Shown: in pieces, positions 9,490-19,028 of the stretch
How positions within the stretch are numbered: position 1 is the stretch's first letter
Layout of the letters: every line of letters starts with the position of its first letter
Source of the DNA: JBFJKD01 sp038106145
GTDB lineage: Bacteria > Pseudomonadota > Gammaproteobacteria > Pseudomonadales > Porticoccaceae
NCBI GenBank assembly: GCA_038106145.1
Contig: JAYODD010000005.1
Span: 62,001 to 126,000, forward strand
Direction of reading: 5' to 3'
Length of the DNA: 64,000 nucleotides
Notes under the pieces: model-generated
The model's database searches: none
What the model was told of the DNA's origin: nothing
Seen by the model: the letters and a program-made list of their open reading frames with translations, nothing else
Program-made: the position numbers and the translations under genes

Positions 9490-9679
9490 ATCACCCTCGT
9501 GTCGCCTTTATCGCTGGAATGCGGGGAAATTATACCCAGTGGCCGCGCCAGCGAACGACTACATCCGGCGCTCAGGCGCGGGTGCGGCTAGGTGAGCGCA
9601 AATATCGCGGCGGACTTGCGACGGTGTGGGCGCTATAATGGCACGGATTTTGGGCGAACCGGTATGGCGGGCTGACGCA

Positions 9680-10936
9680 GTGGACGTTAAAGAATATATG
9701 TTGCAGGTGGGGCGCAACGGGCGCGCGGCAGCGCGAATAATGGCGCGTGCCAGCACGCGGCAAAAAAATAACGCGCTGACATTTATCGGCAAGGCGTTGG
9801 CGGAACGGCGCGCGGAGCTGACGCAAGCCAACCAGCTGGATATGGAGAACGGGCGCAAACAGGGACTGGATGCGGCCCTCCTCGACCGGCTGGAGCTGAC
9901 GTCGGCGCGCATCGACGCCATGATTGACGGCCTCGGCCAGATCGTGGCGCTGCCCGATCCGGTGGGTCAGATCAGCGGCATGAACTATCGGCCCAGCGGT
10001 ATTCAGGTGGGCAAAATGCGCGTACCCCTGGGGGTGGTCGGCATCATTTACGAATCCCGGCCCAATGTGACTATCGACGCCGCCAGCCTGTGCCTTAAGT
10101 CGGGCAACGCGACCATTCTGCGCGGCGGCAGCGAAGCCATTCACTCCAATCAGGCGATTGCCAGCTGCATTGACGAGGGTTTGCGGCACGCGGGTCTTCC
10201 GTCAGACGCGGTACAGGTGGTGACTACCACGGATCGCGCGGCGGTCGGTGAGCTGATCGCCATGAACGAGTACGTGGACGTTATTATCCCGCGCGGTGGC
10301 AAGGGCCTGATCGAAAGAATCAGTCGCGACGCCAGAATTCCGGTAATCAAGCACCTCGATGGCATTTGCCATGTCTATATCGATGATCGCGCAGACCTGG
10401 AGAAGGCCTACAACGTGGCGCTCAACGCCAAAACCCGGCTCTATGGCATTTGCGGCGCCATGGAGACGCTGCTGGTCGCGGAAAGTGTGGCGGCGGCAAT
10501 GTTGCCGCGGTTGGCCAGGGCCTATCGGGACAAGGGTGTGGAGTTGCGCGGCTGTGCGCAAACCTGCGCGCTGATCGACGCTTGTAAAGAGGCTACCGAG
10601 GAAGACTGGCGCACGGAATATCTGGCACCGATTCTCGCGGTGCGCGTAGTGCGGGATATCGCCGCGGCCATCGAACACATCGAGACGTATGGATCCGGAC
10701 ATACGGACAGTATTGTCACCGAGGATTACGGCCACGCCCGTCGTTTTCTGGCCGAGGTGGATTCAAGCTCGGTGATGGTCAACGCCTCGACCCAGTTCGC
10801 GGATGGGTTTGAATACGGACTCGGAGCGGAAATTGGTATTTCCACCGACAAGCTGCACGCCCGGGGCCCCGTGGGGCTTGAGGGCTTAACCAGTCAAAAA
10901 TACATCGTGTTCGGCGATGGCCATATTCGCGAGTAA
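9680..10936 (+). CDS. proA: gamma-glutamyl phosphate reductase (proline biosynthesis)
   Basis: ProA reduces gamma-glutamyl phosphate to glutamate semialdehyde with NADPH in the cytosol, the second step of proline synthesis. The aldehyde-dehydrogenase fold is complete, with catalytic Cys258 in YGICGAMETLL, NVTIDAASLCLKSGNA in the nucleotide region, and the C-terminal GPVGLEGLTSQKYI. I choose the GTG at 9680 (protein begins MDVKEYM) because it gives the usual length of 418 residues; the frame is open further upstream to 9626. It heads the conserved proA-nadD-rsfS-rlmH-mrdA-mrdB cluster. Confidence 0.97.
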   Translation: MDVKEYMLQVGRNGRAAARIMARASTRQKNNALTFIGKALAERRAELTQANQLDMENGRKQGLDAALLDRLELTSARIDAMIDGLGQIVALPDPVGQISGMNYRPSGIQVGKMRVPLGVVGIIYESRPNVTIDAASLCLKSGNATILRGGSEAIHSNQAIASCIDEGLRHAGLPSDAVQVVTTTDRAAVGELIAMNEYVDVIIPRGGKGLIERISRDARIPVIKHLDGICHVYIDDRADLEKAYNVALNAKTRLYGICGAMETLLVAESVAAAMLPRLARAYRDKGVELRGCAQTCALIDACKEATEEDWRTEYLAPILAVRVVRDIAAAIEHIETYGSGHTDSIVTEDYGHARRFLAEVDSSSVMVNASTQFADGFEYGLGAEIGISTDKLHARGPVGLEGLTSQKYIVFGDGHIRE

Positions 10937-10939
10937 GCA

Positions 10940-11587
10940 TTGAAAGCCATTGGCATTTTTGGCGGAACGTTCGATCCGGTGCATATTGGCCACCTGCGCA
11001 CAGCGGTGGAGCTGCGCCAGTTATTGCATCTGGACGTCATGCATTTGCTGCTCTGCGCCGACCCTCCCCATCGCGATCGACCAACCGCCAGTGCAGAACA
11101 TCGTCTCGCCATGTTGCAACGGGCGCTGGTAGGGGAGCCCGGGCTGCTTGCCGACGACCGGGAGATACGGCGGGGCGGATTGTCCTATACGGTGGATACG
11201 CTGCGGGAGATGCGCGCAGAATATGGGTCCGATGCGGCTCTGTATTTGTGTCTTGGCATGGACTCCCTGGTTAACCTGCACAGCTGGCACCGGTGGTGGG
11301 AGCTGGTTGAATTGGCGCATATTGTCGTCGCCTGCCGTCCGGGTTGGCATCTGCCGGAATCCGGTCCAGTGGCCGGGCTACTGGCGGAGCGGCTGGTCAG
11401 CAGTGCGGACATGTTGCGCCACGGGCCGTCCGGTCACGTGTTGGTGGCGGAAATGACATTGTTGCCGATCGCGGCGACCTGGGTTCGCGAGCAGCTCAGC
11501 AACGCGCTCTCGATACGCTACCTGGTACCGGATTCCGTCATTGAATACATTAAAAGATATCGTCTCTACCAACAGGAACCCCGATGA
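10940..11587 (+). CDS. nadD: nicotinate-nucleotide adenylyltransferase
   Basis: NadD converts nicotinate mononucleotide and ATP to deamido-NAD in NAD synthesis. The protein starts MKAIGIFGGTFDPVHIGH, the nucleotidyltransferase signature, and ends with the SIRYLVPDSVIEYI motif; length 215 fits. The start is a TTG at 10940, only 3 bases after the proA stop. It is forced by the signature, since no ATG or GTG precedes the motif. The stop overlaps rsfS by an ATGA junction, so translation is probably coupled. Confidence 0.97.
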   Translation: MKAIGIFGGTFDPVHIGHLRTAVELRQLLHLDVMHLLLCADPPHRDRPTASAEHRLAMLQRALVGEPGLLADDREIRRGGLSYTVDTLREMRAEYGSDAALYLCLGMDSLVNLHSWHRWWELVELAHIVVACRPGWHLPESGPVAGLLAERLVSSADMLRHGPSGHVLVAEMTLLPIAATWVREQLSNALSIRYLVPDSVIEYIKRYRLYQQEPR

Positions 11588-11943
11588 CCCAATTGACCCG
11601 TCTGATTATCGACGCCCTCGAAGATGTTAAGGGCCAGAATATTGTCACGCTGGACGTGCAGCGTTTAACGGATGTTATGGACACCCTGATCGTCGCCAGC
11701 GGCACTTCGAATCGGCAGGTGAATGCGCTGGCGGAAAATGTGGTGGAGCGCGGCAAGCAAGCGGGTTTCCAACCGTTGGGTGTAGAGGGTAAGGACAGCG
11801 CCGAGTGGGTGCTGGTGGATTTCGGCGATGTCGTTGTGCACATCATGACGCCTGCCACCCGCGCGTTTTACGAACTGGAAAAACTGTGGTCGATTCGCCC
11901 GGACGATTTGCGCACCACGCCCCCGGCGCGCAACGAAGAGTGA
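11584..11943 (+). CDS. rsfS: ribosome silencing factor RsfS
   Basis: A 119-residue Iojap/RsfS protein, which binds ribosomal protein L14 (uL14) and blocks subunit joining under starvation. Diagnostic parts are the LDVQRLTDVMDTLIVASGTSNRQV segment and the EWVLVDFGDVVVHIMTPATRAFYELEKLW block. The ATG overlaps the nadD stop (ATGA) and rlmH begins 6 bases after its stop, so the three genes are one transcription unit. Confidence 0.97.
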   Translation: MTQLTRLIIDALEDVKGQNIVTLDVQRLTDVMDTLIVASGTSNRQVNALAENVVERGKQAGFQPLGVEGKDSAEWVLVDFGDVVVHIMTPATRAFYELEKLWSIRPDDLRTTPPARNEE

Positions 11944-11949
11944 AGCGCG

Positions 11950-12417
11950 GTGCGTCTACGGGTGATTGCGGTCGGTACAAAAATGCCGTCGTGGGTGGTG
12001 ACGGGTTGGCGCGAATACGCCAAGCGCCTGCCGACGGAGTTCAACCTGGATCTGGTGGAAATTGGACTGGGGAAGCGCACCCGCAGTCAACCCCCTGCAC
12101 GCGCCATGGCGCAGGAAGGGGAAACCATACTCAAGACGATTGGCGGCGGTGACCGCGTCATTGCGCTGGATGTCGGCGGGAAATCCTGGAGCACTGCGCA
12201 ACTGGCCACGAAATTGGCGTCCTGGCAAAGCTCGGGAGACAATTACAGTCTGCTGATCGGAGGGCCCGACGGGCTGGCACCAGCTTGCCTGGCGCGCGCG
12301 GACGAAAAGTGGTCGCTCTCGCCCCTGACGCTGCCGCACCCCTTGGTGCGCCTGTTGTTGGTCGAGCAACTCTATCGCGCCTGGACTATTAATACCGGAC
12401 ATCCCTACCATCGATAG
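11950..12417 (+). CDS. rlmH: 23S rRNA pseudouridine-1915 N3-methyltransferase
   Basis: RlmH methylates pseudouridine 1915 of 23S rRNA in helix 69, using S-adenosylmethionine and a SPOUT knot fold. The 155-residue length is exact for the family. LLIGGPDGL at about residues 102-110 and the C-terminal LPHPLVRLLLVEQLYRAW plus HPYHR are the cofactor and substrate knot. The start is GTG at 11950; no other start keeps the first strand (LRVIAVG). Directly downstream of rsfS. Confidence 0.97.
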   Translation: MRLRVIAVGTKMPSWVVTGWREYAKRLPTEFNLDLVEIGLGKRTRSQPPARAMAQEGETILKTIGGGDRVIALDVGGKSWSTAQLATKLASWQSSGDNYSLLIGGPDGLAPACLARADEKWSLSPLTLPHPLVRLLLVEQLYRAWTINTGHPYHR

Positions 12418-12570
12418 GTGCTGCGAAGCGCATGAATAACCGTATAACTGGTCGATTACAGTCAACTCCCATATCCGGGGTCGCGGTGCGCGCCATGCAT
12501 AACCGCAGTTGCGGCGATTTCCCGGTTTGCACCGACCATCGCCCATTCGTCCTGCCGCGCCTTCTCCGTC

Positions 12571-14430
12571 ATGTACACTGACCGCACGCTGAAAAATCCC
12601 TTTCGGGAAGCTCGTCTTTTTTTCGGCCGCATTGTCTTCGCAATGCTGGTCGTGGCGCTGTTGCTGGGTGTGGTGATCTGGCGTTACTACCAGTTGCAGG
12701 TGGTGCGCCACCAGGATTTTGTGACGCAAGCGGAAAAAAATCGGGTACACGTGCGCGCGATTCCCCCGCCGCGGGGGTTGATCTTTGATCGCAACGGGGT
12801 GCTGCTGGCGGATAATCGTACCGGTTTTACCCTGTCGATCGTGGTGGAGCGCGCGGGGGATCTGCAGCGACTGCTGGCGGATCTGGATCAGTTGCTGAAT
12901 TTAACCGACGAGGAAATCGAGCGCTTCGAAAAGTTGTTAAAACGCCGTCATCCCTATGAGCCGGTACCGCTGCGCTATAACCTCAGCGAGGAGGAGCAGG
13001 GCGCTATTGCGGTGAACGAATATCGCCTCGATGGTGCTGAAATCGTCGCCGAGTTGATCCGCTATTATCCCCAGAAGGAGCATATGGCCCACGTGATCGG
13101 GTATGTGGGGCGCATCAACGAAAAGGAAACGGAAACCCTCGACCGCAAGCGCTATAGCGGTACTCATATGATCGGAAAAACCGGGTTGGAGCGCTTCTAT
13201 GAAGACAAGTTGCTCGGTAATCCCGGTTACGAATATGTCGAAACCAATGCCCGTGGCAGGGTGATGCGCGTGCTGGAAAAAATTGATCCGCAGCGAGGCG
13301 AAGATCTGTATCTCTATCTCGATAATCGTCTGCAGGAAATGGCATTTGCGGCGCTGGGGGAAGAGAAAGGCGCGGTGGTCGCCATCGAAACGGACACCGG
13401 TGGTGTGTTGGCGCTGGCCAGTGCGCCGGGGTTTGATCCAAATTTATTCGTCACCGGCATCAGTCACGAAAACTATCGGTTGCTGACCACTTCGCCGGAT
13501 CGCCCCTTGTTTGATCGCGCCCTGCGCGGGCAATATCCACCCGGCTCCACGGTAAAACCCATATTCGGACTGGCCGCCCTCGACAGCGGCATTATCTCCG
13601 AAAATTACAAAATTTATGACCCGGGTTTTTTTCAGCTGGAAAACCGCGAACATAAATACCGGGACTGGAAAAAGGGTGGGCACGGTAGTCGCGTCGGTTT
13701 GTACGAGGCTATCGTGCAGTCCTGCGATACTTTTTTTTACACGGTTGGCGTGCGTATGGGCGTGGATCGCCTGAGTCACTACGGCGCGTTGTTTGGGCTG
13801 GGGCAGAAGACCGGGATCGATCTGCCCGCCGAGGCCGCTGGCATCATGCCGTCGCAGGACTGGAAGCGCGGCGCGTATGGCATCGCCTGGTATCCGGGAG
13901 ACACCGTCAATACCAGTATCGGGCAGGGTTTTATGCTGGCCACACCATTGCAACTGGCGGTCGCGGCGGCGCGACTTGGCACCCGCGGTCAGGTGCGTCG
14001 GCCCCGGGTGGTGCGGGCTGCCGGCGAGGAGTTTTATCACGAGGTGGCGCCAGATGCGGTGCTGGATATCGCGCCGCGGCACTGGACTCCAGTGCTTGAG
14101 GCGATGCGCGGCGTGGTTCACGACGCGCGTGGCACCGCGCGCCAGGCCGGTGTGGGCATGGCCTATGAAATGGGTGGAAAAACAGGTACTGCCCAGGTGG
14201 TTGGTATCAAGCAGGATGAAAAATACGATGCCAGCAAGCTCGCCAAGTTACAACTCGATCACGCGCTGTTTATCGCATACGCGCCGGTAGAAAATCCGCG
14301 CATCGCGGTGGGTATCATCGTGGAAAACGGCGAGCACGGTAGCTCCACGGCGGCGCCGGTGGCGCGGCAGATTATCGATGCCTACTTTGCCTACTATCCG
14401 CTCGAAGGGGGTGACATTGCAGCACGATGA
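12571..14430 (+). CDS. mrdA: penicillin-binding protein 2 (elongasome transpeptidase)
   Basis: PBP2 cross-links peptidoglycan during rod elongation with RodA. The 619-residue protein has one N-terminal membrane helix (about 20-42), a pedestal domain with the conserved RG(L/I)IFDRNG motif, and the transpeptidase triad: S326-T-V-K329, SCDT, and KTGTAQ near residue 535. It sits in the inner membrane facing the periplasm. The gene ends inside the start of mrdB, as is usual for this pair. Confidence 0.97.
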   Translation: MYTDRTLKNPFREARLFFGRIVFAMLVVALLLGVVIWRYYQLQVVRHQDFVTQAEKNRVHVRAIPPPRGLIFDRNGVLLADNRTGFTLSIVVERAGDLQRLLADLDQLLNLTDEEIERFEKLLKRRHPYEPVPLRYNLSEEEQGAIAVNEYRLDGAEIVAELIRYYPQKEHMAHVIGYVGRINEKETETLDRKRYSGTHMIGKTGLERFYEDKLLGNPGYEYVETNARGRVMRVLEKIDPQRGEDLYLYLDNRLQEMAFAALGEEKGAVVAIETDTGGVLALASAPGFDPNLFVTGISHENYRLLTTSPDRPLFDRALRGQYPPGSTVKPIFGLAALDSGIISENYKIYDPGFFQLENREHKYRDWKKGGHGSRVGLYEAIVQSCDTFFYTVGVRMGVDRLSHYGALFGLGQKTGIDLPAEAAGIMPSQDWKRGAYGIAWYPGDTVNTSIGQGFMLATPLQLAVAAARLGTRGQVRRPRVVRAAGEEFYHEVAPDAVLDIAPRHWTPVLEAMRGVVHDARGTARQAGVGMAYEMGGKTGTAQVVGIKQDEKYDASKLAKLQLDHALFIAYAPVENPRIAVGIIVENGEHGSSTAAPVARQIIDAYFAYYPLEGGDIAAR

Positions 14431-15559
14431 TTTTGTGCGTCACATGAAAGAGCACGGGCCGGGCGTGTATGGCGAACGGCGCCATTGGCTCGGCAAAAAA
14501 ATAGATTATCTATTGTTGCTACTGTTGTTGCTGTTAATGGGTGTGGGTCTCGCGGTTTTGTATAGCGCCAGCGGTCGTACCCTGGCCGTGGTCGAGCGCC
14601 AACTGGTGTACATGTTGATTGGGCTGGGGGTCATGGTGGTGGTGGCCCAGGTGCCGGTGCGTTTTCTCGAGCGCTGGGCGATCCTGCCCTATCTGGCGGG
14701 TCTCGGGTTGCTGGTGGCAGTGTTGCTCGTCGGCGATGGGGCAAAGGGCGCGCGCCGGTGGCTCGACCTGGGTATCGTGCGCTTTCAGCCCTCGGAAATA
14801 CTCAAGATCGCGGTGCCACTCATGGTGGCGAGTTTCCTGGGCGGGCAGCTGCTACCGCCGCGCTTTGGGCACATTGTGTTTGCGGTACTACTGGCGGTAG
14901 TGCCGGCGGTGCTGGTAATTGCCCAGCCGGATCTGGGTACCGCCTTATTGATCGTGGCTTCGGGATTCTTCGCGCTGTTTCTGGCCGGACTCGGTAAACG
15001 CTATATTCTGGGTGTGGTGCTCGCCGCGCTGGTGGCCGCGCCGGTGTTCTGGAGTTACGTGCTACACGATTACCAGAAACAACGCATACTGACCCTGCTC
15101 GATCCGCAGTCCGACAAGCTGGGTGCGGGGTGGAATATTATTCAGTCCACCACGGCTATTGGTTCGGGAGGAATTCACGGCAAAGGCTGGTTTGCAGGCA
15201 CGCAATCGCAACTCGATTTTCTACCGGAGAGTCACACGGACTTCATTATTGCGGTGCTGGCGGAAGAGTTTGGCTTGATTGGCGTCATGCTGCTGTTACT
15301 GCTGTATGTTCTGATTGTCAGCCGGGGTGTTATTATCAGTTTGCGTGCGCAGTCCATGTTTGGGCGTTTGCTGGCTGGCAGTATTACGTTAACGTTCTTT
15401 GTTTACGTGTTTGTGAACATGGGTATGGTGTCGGGCTTGTTGCCGGTTGTGGGTGTGCCGTTGCCGCTGGTGAGTTACGGCGGTACCGCGATCGTGACCC
15501 TGATGTTGGGCTTTGGTATGCTGATGGCCATCAGCACTGAGAAAAAACGGTTGGTTTAG
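14417..15559 (+). CDS. mrdB: peptidoglycan glycosyltransferase RodA (MrdB)
   Basis: A SEDS-family polytopic membrane protein, the glycan polymerase of the elongasome. Visible hallmarks are the GVGLAVLYSASG helix, RWLDLGIVRFQPSEILK, AQPDLGTALLI, and the C-terminal VSYGGTAIVTLMLGFGMLM. I place the start at the TTG at 14417 because GAAGGGG lies 6 bases upstream; the GTG at 14411 is too close to it and the next Met is at 14444. This gives a 14-base overlap with mrdA, indicating coupled translation. The start is the uncertain part; identity is not. Confidence 0.95.
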   Translation: MQHDDFVRHMKEHGPGVYGERRHWLGKKIDYLLLLLLLLLMGVGLAVLYSASGRTLAVVERQLVYMLIGLGVMVVVAQVPVRFLERWAILPYLAGLGLLVAVLLVGDGAKGARRWLDLGIVRFQPSEILKIAVPLMVASFLGGQLLPPRFGHIVFAVLLAVVPAVLVIAQPDLGTALLIVASGFFALFLAGLGKRYILGVVLAALVAAPVFWSYVLHDYQKQRILTLLDPQSDKLGAGWNIIQSTTAIGSGGIHGKGWFAGTQSQLDFLPESHTDFIIAVLAEEFGLIGVMLLLLLYVLIVSRGVIISLRAQSMFGRLLAGSITLTFFVYVFVNMGMVSGLLPVVGVPLPLVSYGGTAIVTLMLGFGMLMAISTEKKRLV

Positions 15560-15564
15560 CCTTT

Positions 15565-16569
15565 ATGAGCAAGTGGGCAATCGCATTATTACTACTGGCC
15601 GTTAGTTCGCTGGCGGCGAGTCCGCCTCCGGTAACTACCGGCTATAGTGGTCATGAAGCCGCCCGTGCGCTGATCGACAAAATGGTCGCCGAACACGGTT
15701 TTGACCGCGCGGAGCTTCTGCGTCAATTTGCCCAGGTCGAGTACAAGCAATCCATCATCGATGCGATGGAACGTCCCGCCGAAAGGGTCAAGGAATGGGG
15801 TGAGTACCGCAAAATATTCATCACTGAAAGACGCATCAATGAGGGTGTGGACTTCTGGCGCACGCATGCGGCTGTGCTGGCTCGCGCGGAACAGCAGTAT
15901 GGTGTCAATCCGGCACTGATCGTGGCGATCATCGGTGTGGAAACACACTACGGTAGAATCACCGGAAGCTATCGGGTTATCGACGCACTGGCGACGCTGG
16001 CGTTTGATTATCCCAAACGCAGTGAATTTTTTACCCGCGAACTCGAACAATTCCTGATCCTTACCCGAGAGCAACAGCGCGACCCGCTGACGCTAACCGG
16101 CTCGTACGCCGGCGCGATGGGCTACGGCCAGTTTATGCCCAGCAGTTATCGGGCCTACGCGGTCGACTTCGATGGCGATGGCAGGGTCGATATCTGGGAG
16201 AATCCCGAGGATGCAATCGGTAGTGTCGCCAATTATATGCTGCGTCACGGCTGGCAGCCGGGACAGGGGGTGGTAGTACGCGCGCGCACCAACGGCGAGT
16301 ATAACGACGCCCTGATCAATAAGTTGCTGGTGCCGGAACTGACCCTGGCGGAATTGCGTGCGCAGGGGTTCGCGCCTGTTATGCAGGGGTTACCCGAAGA
16401 CACGCGCGCCATCCCGCTCAGGCTGGTTGGCGATTACGGCGTGGAGTTTTGGCTCGGGCTGCCCAATTTTTACGCGATTACCCGCTACAACCACAGTTAC
16501 CGGTATGCCATGGCGGTAACTCAACTCAGTGAAGCCATTGCGGATCGTCTCGGTGATGGCGAGGGGTAA
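15565..16569 (+). CDS. mltB: membrane-bound lytic murein transglycosylase B
   Basis: MltB cleaves the MurNAc-GlcNAc bond with formation of anhydro-MurNAc. The 334-residue protein has an N-terminal signal peptide (cleaved near SSLAAS), catalytic Glu126 in GVETHYG, and the family segment AGAMGYGQFMPSSYRAYAVDFDGDGRVD. There is no lipobox cysteine, so unlike E. coli MltB it is probably soluble in the periplasm. It begins 5 bases after mrdB and overlaps rlpA. Confidence 0.96.
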   Translation: MSKWAIALLLLAVSSLAASPPPVTTGYSGHEAARALIDKMVAEHGFDRAELLRQFAQVEYKQSIIDAMERPAERVKEWGEYRKIFITERRINEGVDFWRTHAAVLARAEQQYGVNPALIVAIIGVETHYGRITGSYRVIDALATLAFDYPKRSEFFTRELEQFLILTREQQRDPLTLTGSYAGAMGYGQFMPSSYRAYAVDFDGDGRVDIWENPEDAIGSVANYMLRHGWQPGQGVVVRARTNGEYNDALINKLLVPELTLAELRAQGFAPVMQGLPEDTRAIPLRLVGDYGVEFWLGLPNFYAITRYNHSYRYAMAVTQLSEAIADRLGDGEG

Positions 16570-17419
16570 ACGCGCGTTATGGGTGGTGTTGCTGTTACTG
16601 GCAGGGTGCCAGGGCGGTAGCAGCATCCGACCCGAACCGCGAGATGGGCCGCCGCAGGACGATATCGATGTCAGCATGATTCCCGATGCGGTGCCCCGTT
16701 ACGAGCCGATCACACGGGCGGGCAACAAAAGTCCCTATGAAATTCTGGGTAAAACCTATCATGTGATGCCCTCGGCCCGCGGTTACCGCGAGGTGGGAAC
16801 GGCGTCCTGGTACGGTACTAAATTCCACGGCCGCAAGACCGCCAACGGCGAAGATTACAGCATGTACGAGATGACTGCGGCGCACACGTCGCTGCCGATT
16901 CCCTCCTATGTGCGGGTGACTAATCTGGCTAACGGTCGTAGTGTTATCGTGCGCGTTAACGACCGTGGGCCGTTTCACGGTGGCCGCATCATTGATTTGT
17001 CCTATGCGGCGGCAAAAAAATTGGGGTACGCGAGCCAGGGTACCGCGCGGGTTGAAGTGGCGGCGATTGACCCCGGTAATTATCAGCGCACGTCCGTGGA
17101 AATTCCGCGTGTGGCGACGGTGTCGCGGGTACCGCCCGCCATTGGCGCAAGCACCACCGGCAGGTTGCCGGACAACACCTTCTTGCAGATCGGCGCTTTC
17201 GCTTCCCAGCGTTCGGCGCAATCCTTGCGGGCGCGAGTGAGCCAGATAACCGAGTACCCGGTGGCGGTGCGCGTAGCCCGCACCAGCGCGGCCACGCTGT
17301 TTAAAGTGCTGGTCGGACCGGTTACCGACCACAACCAGTTGATCGCCCTGCGTAGCCACCTGCAGCAAACCGAACGGCTGTCGCCATTCGTGGTCTACGA
17401 CGCACTGCTGCCGGATTAG
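16556..17419 (+). CDS. rlpA: RlpA septal-ring lytic transglycosylase (lipoprotein)
   Basis: RlpA degrades denuded glycan strands at division and poles. The protein has a lipobox LLAGC with Cys18 as the lipid attachment site, a double-psi barrel (about residues 80-170, ASWYGTKFHGRKTANGE and VRVNDRGPFHGGRIIDLS), and a C-terminal SPOR domain (about 205-285) that binds denuded peptidoglycan. I use the ATG at 16556, 14 bases inside mltB, because it gives a short signal peptide before the lipobox; the frame is open upstream to 16529. Confidence 0.95.
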   Translation: MARGKRALWVVLLLLAGCQGGSSIRPEPRDGPPQDDIDVSMIPDAVPRYEPITRAGNKSPYEILGKTYHVMPSARGYREVGTASWYGTKFHGRKTANGEDYSMYEMTAAHTSLPIPSYVRVTNLANGRSVIVRVNDRGPFHGGRIIDLSYAAAKKLGYASQGTARVEVAAIDPGNYQRTSVEIPRVATVSRVPPAIGASTTGRLPDNTFLQIGAFASQRSAQSLRARVSQITEYPVAVRVARTSAATLFKVLVGPVTDHNQLIALRSHLQQTERLSPFVVYDALLPD

Positions 17420-17561
17420 CGCGGCGTGGTCGGTTCGCGCGCGCAGCCGTGTTAAACTGCGCCAGCGCGCATCCGGTACTTTCAGATTTTTATTCGCCGG
17501 CGGGCGCACGCCTGTTGTTCTCGCGATATTTTAATGACCTTGTTAAACCACGGGATTGTAT

Positions 17562-18719
17562 ATGCTGAAAAAATTGGTAATGTCAGGTTTGCTCGGCTGT
17601 TGTATTGCCAGCACGGTCCTCGCGGCCGCGCCGACGCTGATCCCCGCACCGCCGCAGCTGGCGGCCAAGTCGTGGATTCTGATGGATGCGGATACGGGCA
17701 AGGTGTTGATCGAAGAAAACGCCGATCAGCAGCTTCCGCCTGCCAGTCTCACCAAAATGATGACCAGTTATGTGGTGTCCGGTGAAATTCACAAAGGCAA
17801 ACTCAAGCCGCTCGACAAGGTTCTGGTGAGTGTCAATGCCTGGCGCATGGGGGGGTCGAAGACCTTTATACGGGAGGGCACCGAAGTCGCGGTTGAGGAT
17901 TTGCTGCGCGGTGTGATCATTCAGTCCGGCAATGATGCCAGCGTGGCGCTGGCGGAACACGTGGCAGGCAGCGAGGACGCCTTTGCCGATGTGATGAACC
18001 AACAGGCGACTTTGCTGGGTATGACCAACTCTAATTTCGCCAACGCCACCGGGTGGCCAGCGGCAGGGCATGTCACCACCGCGCGGGATTTGTCACTGCT
18101 GGCACGGGCGTTAATCAATGATTACCCGGAGCACTACCAGCTCTATGCGGAAAAATATTACGAGTACAACGGCATACGTCAGCCCAACCGCAACTTGTTG
18201 CTGTGGCGGGATAAAACCGTCGACGGTGTCAAAACCGGACATACCGAAGAGGCTGGATACTGCCTGGTATCGTCAGCTCTGCGCAATGGCATGCGCCTCA
18301 TCGCCGTGGTGATGGGTACGACCAGTGAGGAGGCGCGGGCCAGCGAATCGCAAAAACTGCTCTCCTATGGGTTCCGTTACTACGAAACCGCCAAAGTGTA
18401 CGCCGCCAACGATGTTATTCAGGAGAATGTGCGGGTTTGGTACGGCAGGGATGAAGCGGTCAATGTGGTAGTGCCAAACGACGTCTTTCTTACCATCCCA
18501 CGGGGCAGTCGCGAACAGTTGGCAGCGACCGTACATGTGGACGCGGTAATCAAGGCCCCCCTTACCACCGCCACGGAACTGGGTCGCCTGAAAGTGGAGT
18601 ACGAAGGTGAAACGCTTCTCGATCAGCCCCTGGTGGCGGACCGAGAAATCGCGAGGGCCGGGTTTTTCGCGCGCATCTGGGACGGTATTAAACTGTTTTT
18701 TCTGAACCTTTTTTCCTGA
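17562..18719 (+). CDS. dacA: D-alanyl-D-alanine carboxypeptidase (PBP5/6 type)
   Basis: DacA trims the terminal D-Ala of peptidoglycan pentapeptides. The active-site motifs are S62-L-T-K65, S122-G-N124 and K224-T-G226. A signal peptide (about residues 1-22) precedes the catalytic domain, a beta-rich PBP5 C-terminal domain follows, and the last residues (FFARIWDGIKLFFLNLF) form the amphipathic membrane anchor. The ATG at 17562 is preferred over a TTG two codons earlier. It lies 142 bases after rlpA and may have its own promoter. Confidence 0.97.
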   Translation: MLKKLVMSGLLGCCIASTVLAAAPTLIPAPPQLAAKSWILMDADTGKVLIEENADQQLPPASLTKMMTSYVVSGEIHKGKLKPLDKVLVSVNAWRMGGSKTFIREGTEVAVEDLLRGVIIQSGNDASVALAEHVAGSEDAFADVMNQQATLLGMTNSNFANATGWPAAGHVTTARDLSLLARALINDYPEHYQLYAEKYYEYNGIRQPNRNLLLWRDKTVDGVKTGHTEEAGYCLVSSALRNGMRLIAVVMGTTSEEARASESQKLLSYGFRYYETAKVYAANDVIQENVRVWYGRDEAVNVVVPNDVFLTIPRGSREQLAATVHVDAVIKAPLTTATELGRLKVEYEGETLLDQPLVADREIARAGFFARIWDGIKLFFLNLFS

Positions 18720-18752
18720 ACTGTTGCTGGATAACCCATTAATTGCATCGTA

Positions 18753-19022
18753 ATGACCGATCAGTCAGCGCCTGAAATTGAGTTTCCGTGCTCCTATCCG
18801 ATCAAAGTGATGGGCAATGCCTGCGAGGAGTTTCGCCGGCACGTGATGACGGTAATGGCGCGTCACGCACCGGAATTTGACCCGACCGCGGTCACCACGA
18901 GAGCCAGCAGTAACGGTAATTATCTGTCGTTGACGGTAACTATCATGGCTACCGGCAAGCCGCAACTGCAAGCAATTTTCGTCGATTTAAAAACCAGCCA
19001 GCTGGTTAAAATGGTATTGTGA
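18753..19022 (+). CDS. ybeD: YbeD family (DUF493) protein
   Basis: An 89-residue DUF493 protein with an ACT-like alpha-beta fold: FPCSYPIKVMGNACEEFRRHV at the start and NYLSLTVTIMATGKPQLQAIFVDL at the end. YbeD is regularly encoded between dacA and lipB, as here, and is thought to be regulatory; the ligand is unknown. Six bases separate it from lipB. Confidence 0.95.
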   Translation: MTDQSAPEIEFPCSYPIKVMGNACEEFRRHVMTVMARHAPEFDPTAVTTRASSNGNYLSLTVTIMATGKPQLQAIFVDLKTSQLVKMVL

Positions 19023-19028
19023 ACCACA